Origin: Pseudomonas sp. PH1b
GTDB lineage: Bacteria > Pseudomonadota > Gammaproteobacteria > Pseudomonadales > Pseudomonadaceae
Reading direction: 5' to 3'
Assembly (NCBI RefSeq): GCF_000633395.1
Contig: NZ_AYMU01000002.1
Span: forward strand, 558,001 to 622,000
Length of the DNA stretch: 64,000 nt
Positions 42,863 through 54,000 of the stretch are shown in pieces. Both the position numbers and the translations under genes were made by a program. The notes under the pieces are model-generated. The model had not been told where the DNA came from, did not search any database, and worked only from the letters and a program-made list of their open reading frames with translations. Position 1 is the first letter of the stretch. Every line of letters starts with the position of its first letter.

Positions 42863-43657
42863 ATGTTCCTGCCGCTGCGGTCAGCCTTGCGAATGCTCTT
42901 GCTGGCGCTGGCAACACTTTGGCTCTGTCCGGCCTCTTCGGCGCAACTGGTGCGGGTCGCCGCGGCGCATTTTCCGCCTTATACCGTGCGTCCTGAAACC
43001 GGTGCCGATACCGGTTTGCTGCCGCAACTGGTGGAAGCCCTGAACCAGTCCCAGGACGACTACCAGTTCGTTCTGGTACCGACCTCGATCCCCCGGCGTT
43101 TTCGCGATTTCGAACAAGGTCGGGTAGACCTGGCGATCTTTGAGAATCCGGCCTGGGGCTGGCAGAACATCGAGCACACCAGTGTCGACATGGGCCTGGA
43201 GGATGCAGAGATTTTCGTTGCCCAGCGCCAGCCGAGCCGCCAGCAGGACTACTTCAGCGACCTTTCCGGCAAGCGCCTGGCGCTGTTCAGCGGCTATCAC
43301 TATGCCTTCGCCCAGTTCAATGCCGACCCCAAGTACCTGGCCGACACCTACAACGCCACGCTGACCTATTCCCACGACAGCAACCTGCTGATGGTGCTGC
43401 GGGGCAGGGCGGACATCGCCCTGGTGACCCGTTCCTACCTCAGCGACTTTCTGGCGCGCAATGCCGAGAGCGCCGACCGGTTGCTGATCTCCGAGCGGAT
43501 CGATCAGGTCTACCACCACTTCACCCTGATCCGCCCCAAGTCGCCCATCAGTGCCAGGGACTTCGCCGGGCTCCTGCAAAAGCTGCGGGACAACGGTCAA
43601 TTGCTGAAGATCTTCGACCCCTACCGCATCGTGGTCATGGCCGTGCCTCGCGCCTGA
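42863..43657 (+). CDS. Periplasmic solute-binding protein, family 3, without a transporter partner
   Basis: A 264-residue exported protein. The signal peptide (about 32 residues; LLLALATLWLCPASSAQ) is followed by LVRVAAAHFPPYTVRPETG, the start of an amino-acid-type family 3 binding domain, and a GKRLALFSGYHYAF hinge strand. There are no ABC permease or ATPase genes beside it. It could be an orphan receptor for a sensor or a periplasmic scavenger. Start choice: ATG 42863, though a TTG 3 bases earlier fits the upstream GAGG at 42847-42850 slightly better. Confidence 0.78.
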   Translation: MFLPLRSALRMLLLALATLWLCPASSAQLVRVAAAHFPPYTVRPETGADTGLLPQLVEALNQSQDDYQFVLVPTSIPRRFRDFEQGRVDLAIFENPAWGWQNIEHTSVDMGLEDAEIFVAQRQPSRQQDYFSDLSGKRLALFSGYHYAFAQFNADPKYLADTYNATLTYSHDSNLLMVLRGRADIALVTRSYLSDFLARNAESADRLLISERIDQVYHHFTLIRPKSPISARDFAGLLQKLRDNGQLLKIFDPYRIVVMAVPRA

Positions 43658-43751
43658 GGCCGGTTTCAACTTGCCCGCACGGCAGCGGGCTAAATTTCCC
43701 GTCCCGGCCCACGTCACTTGGTTGAATGCCTAACCGACGGTGAGCCTTGCC

Positions 43752-44108
43752 ATGTCCCTTGTGAATCCGCTGAGTGTCGAGGCCCTGTCGGCCGGCCTGG
43801 CCGCCAGTGCCGATGGGCGCGCGGCGCGCCAGGTGCTGTTCGAACTGTTGGGCGTCAGGGGGCAAGCGGCGCCCATGGACCCCCAGGCCGTCGCAGCCGC
43901 GCACCAGGACCGGATGGCCTTCTGGCTCTCGGCGCAAGTGCACGCCCTGTATCTGGACCCGCCGGGTACCGAGTGGCCAAAAGCACTTACCCACACGCCG
44001 GCCTGTGCTGCTCATGACCGTTGTCGGTACTGCCAGCAGGAATTCGATCTGTCGCACAAACGCGCAGCGTTGCGGGTACTTGGCCAGAGTGGCCTGCTTG
44101 AGCTGTGA
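43752..44108 (+). CDS. Small hypothetical protein with a Cys/His cluster
   Basis: A 118-residue protein. The N-terminal two thirds are helical. Near the end is C-x3-H-x2-C-x2-C (in CAAHDRCRYCQQEF), which could bind zinc or another metal. No signal peptide or membrane segment. A GTG 12 bases upstream is an alternative start. No family is recognised. It converges on pvdS with 36 bases between the stop codons. Confidence 0.6.
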   Translation: MSLVNPLSVEALSAGLAASADGRAARQVLFELLGVRGQAAPMDPQAVAAAHQDRMAFWLSAQVHALYLDPPGTEWPKALTHTPACAAHDRCRYCQQEFDLSHKRAALRVLGQSGLLEL

Positions 44109-44144
44109 ACAGCGTTCAAGCCGGTTGTTGCAGGGTGTCGCTGA

Positions 44145-44693
44145 TCAGCGGCGGGCGAAGGTGTCGGGACGGTTGCCCGAAACTTTGCGGCAATGCACCA
44201 AGGCATCGCGGATCATGAAGTTCACCAGGGTCGGCGAGACCCCGAGTTCCTTGGCGATGTCCTTTTGCGGCACGCCGTGCAGGCGGTACATCTCGAAGGC
44301 ATAACGCGTGCGGCTGGGCAGCTCGGTCAGCGCATCGGCGATGTTTTCCAGGGTCGAGAAATTCATGTGGGAGGTTTCAGGTGAGGCGCCGTGAATGACC
44401 ACATTCAAGCCTTCCTCTTCAGTGCCTGAATACTTCTGTTCCAGTGCCTGCTTGCGGTAGTGGTCGATGGCCAGGTTGCGCACGATCTGGAACAGGTAGC
44501 TGAGCTGAGCCTTGAACGAGGAGGTGATCTGCGGCGCTGACTGCAGACGGAAAAAGGCATCCTGAACCACATCTTCAGCCCGGGATCGGCAGCCGGTAAT
44601 TCGGGCCGCGATTTTGACCAGGATCAGGCGGTTGTCGACAAAGGCCTGGAGTAACGGTGAATCGCACCTGCTTGTGGATACTTGTTCCGTCAT
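44145..44693 (-). CDS. pvdS: Iron-starvation sigma factor PvdS
   Basis: A 182-residue ECF sigma factor. Region 2 has RAEDVVQDAFFRLQS and SYLFQIVRNLAIDHYRKQALE. Region 4 has RTRYAFEMYRLHGVPQKDIAKELGVSPTLVNFMI. This is the FecI-like group, and the detailed sequence is that of PvdS, which directs transcription of pyoverdine genes. ATG 44693 is preferred over the start 63 bases upstream because of AGGTGA before it and family length. A Fur box lies upstream, and divergent pvdL carries a PvdS promoter. Confidence 0.93.
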   Translation of the reverse strand: MTEQVSTSRCDSPLLQAFVDNRLILVKIAARITGCRSRAEDVVQDAFFRLQSAPQITSSFKAQLSYLFQIVRNLAIDHYRKQALEQKYSGTEEEGLNVVIHGASPETSHMNFSTLENIADALTELPSRTRYAFEMYRLHGVPQKDIAKELGVSPTLVNFMIRDALVHCRKVSGNRPDTFARR

Positions 44694-44778
44694 GGAAATC
44701 ACCTTGTTGCAAAGAGGTAAGTGGGACGACAGAAAATTCAGATCCGTCCTACACATCGAGCGACAAATTAGGCTGAAT

Positions 44779-44797
44779 GATAATGATTGTCAATTGA
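44779..44797. promoter_or_regulatory. Fur box upstream of pvdS
   Basis: GATAATGATTGTCAATTGA matches the 19-base Fur consensus GATAATGATAATCATTATC at 13 positions, including the entire first nine. It is about 86 bases before the pvdS ATG, consistent with iron repression of pvdS known in Pseudomonas. Confidence 0.78.
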
Positions 44798-44886
44798 GAA
44801 AAAGAACTAATGCTCTCCGTTAGTGCAGATTGAGAGCGGCTGCTCGTTCATGGGCCGGATCAGGGCTTCAGGGCCAGGATGAGGAC

Positions 44887-44910
44887 TAATTATTTCAAGA
44901 CGTCATCCGT
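44887..44910 (+). promoter_or_regulatory. PvdS-dependent (iron-starvation box) promoter of pvdL
   Basis: TAATT (44887-44891) followed after exactly 16 bases by CGT (44908-44910) fits the PvdS promoter TAAAT-N16-CGT with one mismatch. It lies 157 bases before the pvdL start in the pvdS-pvdL divergent region. The rest of that 373-base gap shows only the Fur box. Confidence 0.78.
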
Positions 44911-45066
44911 TCTCATTGGAGAAAGATTCCGGGCAGCAGGCCCGGCCACGGCGCCCTCCGGATGCCTGTGACGTTCTTATAACTATTTGATTTATCGATA
45001 GTTAATGACGTTATGGCAGAGCAGGGCCCGATCTCCATTGCATGCACTCTCCTGGCAGGAAACCCC

Positions 45067-48000
45067 ATGACGGACGCGTTCGAACTCCCCAGCACCCTGG
45101 CCCAAGCCCTGCAACGCCGGGCGGTGCAGACCCCCGATAAAGTGGCCCTGCGCTTTCTTGCCGAAGAGCAGGATCAGAGCGTGGTCCTGAGTTACCGGGA
45201 CCTGGATCTTCGCGCGCGTAGCATTGCCGCCGCCTTGCAGGCCAATGCTGCATTGGGTGATCGCGCCGTGCTGTTGTTTCCCAGTGGCCCGGATTATGTC
45301 GCGGCGTTTTTTGCCTGCCTGTACGCGGGCGTGATCGCTGTGCCGGCCTATCCACCGGAGTCCACCCGCCGTCATCACCAGGAGCGCCTGATCTCGATCA
45401 TCGCCGACGCCGAGCCGCGCCTGCTGCTGACCAGCAGCGGGCTCGGCGATTCCCTGTTGCAGATGGACGAGCTCAAGGCCGAGGGCGCGCCGCAGCTGTT
45501 GTACGTGGACAGCCTGGACGCCGGTCTGGCCGCGCAGTGGCGCGCCGTGGACCTGCAGGACGACGACATCGCCTTCCTGCAATACACCTCCGGTTCCACC
45601 GCCTTGCCCAAGGGCGTGCAGGTCAGCCACGGCAACCTGGTGGCCAACGAACTGCTGATCCGTCGCGGCTTCGGTATCGACATCAACCCCGATGACGTGA
45701 TCGTCAGCTGGCTGCCGCTGTACCACGACATGGGCCTGATCGGCGGCCTGCTGCAGCCGATCTTCAGTGGCGTGCCCTGCGTGCTGATGTCGCCGGCTTA
45801 TTTCCTTGCTCGGCCACTGCGCTGGCTGGAAGCGATCAGCCAATACGGCGGCACCATCAGCGGCGGCCCGGATTTCGCCTACCGCCTGTGCAGCGAACGG
45901 GTCAGCGAGTCAGCCCTGGAACGCCTCGACCTGAGCCGCTGGCGCGTGGCCTATTCCGGTTCCGAGCCGATCCGCCTCGACACCCTGGAACGCTTCGCCG
46001 AGAAGTTCGATGCCTGCGGTTTTACCGCGGACAACTTCCTGGCCTCCTATGGCCTGGCCGAAGCCACCTTGTTCGTCGCCGGAGGCGTGCGCGGCCAGGG
46101 CATCCCGGCGCTGCACCTGGATGACCAGGCCCTGGCGCAGAACCGCGCCGAGCCAGGATCGGGTAGCGCGATGATGAGCTGCGGCTTCAGTCAGCCGGAG
46201 CACGCGGTGCTGGTGATGGATCCGCAGCAACTGAGCGAATTGCCTGACAACCACATCGGCGAAGTCTGGGCTGCTGGTCCAAGCATTGCCCATGGTTACT
46301 GGCGCAACCCCGAGGCCACGGCCAAGTCTTTCGTTCAGCACGCCGGTCGTACCTGGCTGCGTACCGGCGACCTGGGCTTCATGCGCGACGGCCAGCTGTA
46401 CATCACCGGGCGCCTCAAGGACCTGCTGATCGTGCGCGGGCACAACCTGTATCCCCAGGACATCGAAAAGACCATCGAGCGCGAAGTGGAAGTGGTGCGC
46501 AAGGGGCGGGTGGCGGCCTTCGCGGTCACCGACCAGGGCCAGGAAGGCATCGGCATCGCCGCGGAGATCAGCCGCAGCGTGCAGAAGATCCTGCCCCCGG
46601 AGGCGCTGATCAAGGCCATCCGCCAGGCCGTGGCCGAAGCCTGCCAGGAAGCCCCCAGTGTGGTGGTGCTGCTCAACCCCGGTGCGCTGCCAAAGACCTC
46701 CAGCGGCAAGCTGCAGCGTTCTGCCTGCCGCACTCGCCTGGCCGATGGCAGCCTGGATTACTACGCGCTGTTCCCGGATGCATCCACCCGTGAGCCGTCC
46801 GGCACCGATCAGGCTGCTGGCGACGAACTGCAAAGCCTGATCGCCGGCATCTGGCAGGAGCAACTGCAATGCGCCTCGGTGGCGGGGGACGATCATTTCT
46901 TCCTGCTGGGCGGCAACTCCATCGCCGCCACTCAGGTGATGGCCCGCCTGCGTGAAGCGCTGGGCCTGGAGCTGGGCCTGCGCCTGTTGTTCGAAGCCCC
47001 GACCCTGGCAGCCTTCACCGCCGCAGTGGCCCGTCAGCAGCAGGACGGCGGCGTGGCCCAGGGCAGCATCAATGCGCTGTCGCGCCAGCAGGCCCTGCCG
47101 CAATCTTTGGCACAGAACCGCCTGTGGATTACCTGGCAACTGGACCCACACAGCAGCGCCTATAACATACCCGGCGGCCTGCGCCTGCGCGGCGAACTAG
47201 ACGAAGACGCCCTGCGCGCTAGCTTCCAGCACCTGCTCCAGCGCCATGAAGCCCTGCGCACGCGTTTCTTCGAGCGCGATGGCCAGGCCCTGCAGCAGGT
47301 GGATCCGGCTGCTGAATTCAACCTGCAAGTCATCGACCTCAGCGACCTGCCCGCCACCGAGCGCGAAGCCCGGGCCCGGCAGATCCGCGAGGATGAAGCC
47401 CACACCCAGTTCGACCTGGAGCAAGGCCCGCTGTACTGGGCGACCCTGGTGCGCCTGGATGACGACGAGCACCAGTTGCTGCTGACCTTGCATCACATCA
47501 TCGCTGACGGCTGGTCGCTGAATGTGCTGATCGACGAATTCTCCCGGCTCTACGCCGCAGCCGCCCAGGGCCAGGCCCTGGAGCTGGCGCCGCTGAGCCT
47601 GCAATACGCCGACTACGGCAGCTGGCAGCGCCAGTGGCTGGCCCAGGGCGAGGGCCAGCGCCAGCTGGATTACTGGAAGCAGCAACTGGCCGATGAGGCA
47701 CCGGTCCTCAGCCTGGCCACCGACCATCCGCGTTCCGCGCAACTCAAGCACAGCGCGGCGCGCCACAGCCTGCGCCTGAGCGCGAGCCTCAGCGAAGCCG
47801 TGCGCCAGAGCGCCCAGGCCCAGCAGGCCACGCCCTTCATGCTGTTGCTGGCGGCGTTCCAGACCTTGCTGCACCGCTACAGCGGGCTCACCGATATCCG
47901 CATCGGCGTGCCCAATGCCAACCGCCCGCGCCTGGAAACCCAGGGCCTGCTGGGCTTCTTCATCAACACCCAGGTGCTGCGCGGCCAACTGGACTCGCGC

Positions 48001-51000
48001 CAGTCCTTCGCCGAACGGCTGCAACAGACCCGCACCGCCGCCCTGGGAGCCCAGGCTCACCAGGACCTGCCGTTCGAACAGTTGCTGGAAGCCTTCCCCG
48101 AGGCGCGCGAGCAAGGCCTGTTCCAGGTCATGTTCAACCACCAGCAGCGTGACCTCGGCGCCTTGCGCCGCTTGCCCGGCCTGCTGGCCGAAGAGCTGCC
48201 GTGGCACAGCCGCGAGGCCAAGTTCGACCTGCAACTGCACAGCGAGGAAGATCGCAATGGCCGCCTGAGCCTGGCCTTCGACTACGCCGACGAGCTGTTC
48301 GACGCCAGCACCATCGAGCGTTTGGCCCAGCACTTTGTCAGCTTGCTGGAACACGCCTGCCAACAGCCGGACAGCGCCCTGGGGGATTTGCCGCTGCTGG
48401 CCAAGAGCGAAACGGCACAGCTGCAGGAGTGGGGCGTGGCGCCTGGCGCGGTTGCCGAACACTGGCTGCCGTACCTGCTTCACGAACAGCTGCGCCAGAC
48501 CCCGGAGCGCACCGCGCTGGTCTGGGAGGGCGGTCAGTTGAGCTTTGCCGAACTGCATGCCCAGGCCAACCGCCTGGCCCATTACCTGCGGGACAAGGGC
48601 GTGGGCCCGGACGTGTGCGTGGCCATCGCCGCCGAACGCTCGCCGCAACTGCTGATCGGCCTGCTGGCGATCATCAAGGCCGGCGGCGCCTACGTGCCCC
48701 TGGACCCGGACTACCCGGCCGAACGCCTGGCCTACATGCTCAGTGACAGCGGCGTGCAACTGCTGCTGACCCAGACCCACCTGCTGGCCCAACTGCCCGA
48801 GGCCGAAGGGGTCAGCGCCATCGCCATGGACAGCCTCAAGCTCGACAGCTGGCCGAGCCACGCGCCGGGCCTGCACCTGCATGGCGACAACCTGGCGTAC
48901 GTGATCTACACCTCCGGCTCCACCGGCCAGCCCAAGGGCGTGGGCAACACCCACAGCGCCCTGGCGGAGCGTTTGCAGTGGATGCAGGACAGCTACCAGC
49001 TGCAAGCCGATGACGTGCTGATGCAGAAGGCTCCGATCAGTTTCGATGTGTCGGTGTGGGAGTGCTTCTGGCCGCTGATCACCGGCTGCCGCTTGCTGAT
49101 CGCCGCCCCTGGCGAGCACCGCGACCCTCATCGCATTGCCCATCTGGTGCAGGAGCACGGGGTGACCACCCTGCATTTCGTGCCGCCGCTGTTGCAACTG
49201 TTCGTCGAAGAGCCGTTGAGCGCCGATTGCCACAGCCTGCGCCGAGTGTTCTCCGGTGGCGAGGCGCTGCCTGCCGAACTGCGCAACCGGGTGCTGGAGC
49301 AACTGCCCAACATCCAGCTGCATAACCGCTACGGTCCGACCGAAACCGCGATCAACGTCACCCACTGGCACTGCTCCACCCATGATGGCGAGCGTTCGCC
49401 CATCGGCCGCCCTCTGGGCAACGTGGTGTGCCGGGTACTCGATGCCGAGCTCAACCCGCTGCCGGTCGGCGTGCCTGGCGAGTTGTGCATCAGCGGCCTG
49501 GGCCTGGCCCGGGGTTACCTGGGCCGCCCGGCCATGACTGCCGAACGCTTTGTGGTTGATCCGCTGAGCACGCAGGGCGCGCGCCTGTACCGCACCGGCG
49601 ACCGTGTGCGCTGGTGTGCCGACGGGGCCCTGGAATACCTCGGGCGCCTCGACCAGCAGGTCAAGCTGCGGGGCTTTCGCGTCGAGCCACAGGAAATCGA
49701 AGCCCGCCTGTTGGCCCAAGAGGGTGTGGCCCAGGCTGCGGTCCAGGTACGGCAGACCGTGGCCGGCGCGCAACTGATCGGCTACTACACCGCCAGTGCC
49801 GACGACGAGGAAGCCGAGGCGCAGAACCAGCGACTGAAAGCCGCCCTGGCCGCCGAGCTGCCGGAATACATGGTGCCGGCGCAACTGGTGCGCCTGGAGG
49901 TCATGCCCCTGAGCCCCAGTGGCAAGCTGGATCGCCGGGCCCTGCCGGAGCCGCAATGGCAAGTGCGCGAGCACATCGAGCCGAGCACCGAGCTGGAACA
50001 GCAGATCGCCGCCATCTGGCGTGAAGTGCTGGGCCAGCCGCGCATCGGCCTCAAGGATGATTTCTTTGCCCTGGGCGGGCATTCCCTGCTGGCCACCCAG
50101 ATCATTTCCCGCACCCGCCAGGCCTGCGATGTCGAGCTGCCGCTGCGGGCATTGTTCGAAGCCAGTGAACTGGGGGCCTTTGCCGAACAGGTGCTGCTGA
50201 TCCAGGAGTCCGGCGCGCGCAACCAGCAACCGCCGATTGCCCGGGTCGACCGCAGCCAGCCGGTGCCGCTGTCCTATTCCCAGCAGCGCATGTGGTTCCT
50301 CTGGCAGATGGAGCCCGACAGCCCGGCCTACAACGTCGGTGGCATGGCGCGCCTTTCTGGCGTGCTGGACGTGGGCCGCTTCGAGGCGGCGCTGCAGGCG
50401 CTGATCTTGCGCCATGAAACCCTGCGCACCACCTTTCCCAGTGTCAACGGCGTGGCCCAGCAACGGGTGCATGCCGACACCGGCCTGCGCATGGCCTGGA
50501 AGGATTTCTCGGCCCTGGCCGCCGATGCCCGCCAGAGCCGCCTGCAGCAACTGGCCGACAGCGAGGCGCACCAGCCCTTCGACCTGGAGACCGGTTCGCT
50601 GCTGCGCGCCTGCCTGGTCAAGGCTGGCGAGCAGGAGCACTACTTCGTCCTGACCCTGCACCACATCGTCACCGAAGGCTGGGCCATGGACATCTTCGCC
50701 CGGGAACTGGGCGCGCTGTACGAAGCCTTCCTCGACGACCGCGAGTCGCCCCTGGAACCCTTGCCGGTGCAGTACCTGGACTACAGCGTGTGGCAGCGTC
50801 AGTGGCTGGAAGCCGGCGAGCGCCAGCGCCAGCTGGACTACTGGACCGGGCAACTGGGCCGCGAACATCCATTGCTGGAACTGCCCAGCGACCGACCACG
50901 GCCGGCGGTGCAAAGCCACCAGGGCGAGCTGTACCGCTTCGACTTGAGCGACCAGCTGGCGGCCCGGGTGCGGGCCTTCAATGCCGAGCACGGCCTGACC

Positions 51001-54000
51001 CTGTTCATGACCATGACCGCGGCGCTGTCGCTGCTGCTGTACCGCTACAGCGGCCAGACCGACCTGCGCATCGGTGCGCCGGTGGCCAACCGCATCCGCC
51101 CGGAGAGCGAAGGGCTGATCGGTGCCTTCCTCAACACCCAGGTACTGCGTTGCCAGCTTGACGGGCAGATGAGCGTCGGCCAGTTGCTGGAGCAGGTACG
51201 CCACACCGTGATCGAGGGCCAGTCGCACCAGGACCTGCCGTTCGACCATCTGGTGGAAGCGCTGCAACCGCCCCGCAGCACCGCCTACAACCCGCTGTTC
51301 CAGGTGATGTGCAACGTCCAGCGCTGGGAGTTCCAGCAAAGCCGGCAACTGGCGGGCATGACCGTGGAATACCTGGTCAACGATGCCCGGGCCACCAAGT
51401 TCGACCTCAACCTGGAAGTCACCGACCTGGATCAGCGCCTGGGTTGCTGCCTGACCTACAGCACCGACCTGTTCGACGAGCCGCGCATTGCACGCATGGC
51501 CGACCATTGGCGCAACCTGCTGGAAGCCTTGCTCAATGACCCGCAACAGCGCCTGTGCGAGTTGCCGTTGCTGCAAGCCGAGGAACAGCAACAACTGCTC
51601 GACAGCTTGAGTGTGGAGCCCGGCGAGCAACGCCTGGACCAGTGCATCCACCACCTGTTCAGCGAGCAGGCCCTGGTTCGCAAGGACGCCCCGGCCCTGA
51701 CCTTTGCCGGGCAGACCCTGAGCTACAGCGAGCTGGACAGCCGCGCCAACCGCCTGGCCTGGATGCTCCGCGAGCGCGGCGTGGGCCCGCAGGTGCGGGT
51801 CGGCCTGGCCCTGGAGCGCTCCCTGGACATGGTCGTCGGCCTGCTGGCGATCCTCAAGGCCGGTGGCGCCTACGTGCCCCTGGACCCGGAATATCCCCTG
51901 GACCGCCTGCACTACATGATCGAGGACAGCGGCATCGGCCTGCTGCTCAGCGATGCGCGGATGTTTGCCGCCCTGGGCGAGTTGCCGGCGGGTGTCGGTC
52001 GTTGGTGCCTGGAGGAGGACGGCGCGCTGCTGGCCGACTACCCGGCCAGCGAGCTGCCGTTCATCAGCCTGCCCCAGCACCAGGCGTACCTGATCTACAC
52101 CTCCGGTTCCACCGGCCAGCCCAAGGGCGTGGTGGTGTCCCACGGGGAAATCGCCATGCACTGCCAGGCGGTGATCCGCCGTTTCGGCATGCGTCCGGAC
52201 GATTGCGAGCTGCACTTTTATTCCATCAACTTCGACGCCGCCACCGAGCGTCTGCTGGTGCCGCTGCTCAGCGGCGCCCAGGTGGTGCTGCGGGCCCAGG
52301 GCCAGTGGGACGCCGAGGAAATCTGCCAGCTGATCCGTCAGCACCGCATCAGCATCCTTGGTTTCACCCCGAGCTACGGCAGCCAGTTGGCCCAGCATCT
52401 GGCGACCCAGCAGCAGACCCTGCCGGTGCGCATGTGCATCACCGGCGGCGAGGCCCTGACCGGCGAGCACCTGCAGCGCATCCGCGCGGCCTTCCAGCCG
52501 AGCCTGTTCTTCAACGCCTACGGCCCCACCGAAACCGTGGTCATGCCCCTGGCCAGCCTGGCGCCGCAGCAGTTGGCCGAAGGCGTGGCCAGCGTGCCCA
52601 TCGGCAGCATCGTCGGGGCCCGGGTGGCTTACATTCTCGATGCCGATCTGGCCCTGGTGCCGCAAGGCGCCACCGGTGAGCTGTATGTCGGCGGCGCCGG
52701 CCTGGCCCAGGGTTACCACCGTCGTCCGGGGATGAGCGCCGAGCGTTTTGTCGCCGACCCGTTCACCACTGATGGCGGACGTCTGTACCGCACCGGCGAC
52801 CTGGTGCGCCAGTGCGCCGACGGCCAGGTGGAGTACATCGGCCGGGTCGACCATCAAGTGAAGATCCGTGGTTTCCGCATCGAGCTGGGGGAAATCGAAA
52901 CCCGCCTGCTGGATCATCCAGCGGTGCGCGAGGCGGTGGTGCTGGCCCTGGACACCCCGGCCGGCAAACAGCTGGCCGGTTACCTGGTGACCGAGGTCGC
53001 CGAGCAGAATGAAGTGCAACAGGCCAACCTGCGCGAAGCCCTCAAGCAACAGCTGAAAACCCAGCTGCCGGACTACATGGTGCCGACCCACCTGATCCTG
53101 CTGGCCAGCATGCCGCTGACCGCCAACGGCAAGCTCGACCGTCGGGCCCTGCCATTGCCGGACCCGGAGCTCAACCGCCAGCACTACGTGGCGCCGAGCA
53201 ACGCCCTGGAGCAGACCCTGGCCGGGGTCTGGGGCGAGGTGCTGAACGTGCAGCAAGTGGGCCTCAACGACAACTTCTTCGAACTGGGGGGCGACTCGAT
53301 CCTGTCGATCCAGGTGGTTAGCCGCGCTCGCCAGCTGGGAATCCATTTCACCCCGCGTGATCTGTTCCAGCACCAGACCGTGCAGACCCTGGCGCGGGTC
53401 GCCAGCCACAGCCAGCGCATCAGCGCCGAGCAGGGCCAGCTCAGTGGCGAAGCGCCGCTGACGCCGATCCAGCACTGGTTCTTCGACAGCGCCATTCCCC
53501 AGCCCCAGCACTGGAACCAAGCCTTGTTGCTGGAGCCGCTGAGTACCCTGGATGCCCCACTGCTGGAGCAGGCGCTGCTAGCGGTAGTGGAGCAGCACGA
53601 CGCCCTGCGCCTGCGCTTCAACCAGGTCGGCGGCCAGTGGCGCGCCGAGTACCTGCCGCTGTCCGATGCCCCGTTGTTGTGGCAAGTGCGGGTGCCGTCC
53701 ATGGCCACCTGCGAGGCGCTGTTCGCCGACGCCCAGCGCAGCCTCGACCTGGAACACGGGCCGCTGCTGCGGGCCGTGCTGGTGGACGGCCCGGAAGGCG
53801 AGCAACGCTTGTTGCTGGCCATCCATCACCTGGTGGTGGACGGCGTGTCCTGGCGGGTGCTGTTGGAAGACCTGCAGAACACCTATCGCCAACTGCAAGC
53901 CGGGCAGGCCATGAACCTGCCGGCCAAGACCAGCGCCCTGCGCGATTGGTCGAGCCGCCTGCAGGCCTATGCCGGCAGCGAATCCCTGCGTGAAGAACTC

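Noticed and set aside
47197..53520. 2107-codon open frame antisense to pvdL
   Set aside because: It is the GC-rich shadow of the synthetase gene; composition is Gln/His/Gly-rich with no domain, and pvdL motifs are intact on the other strand.
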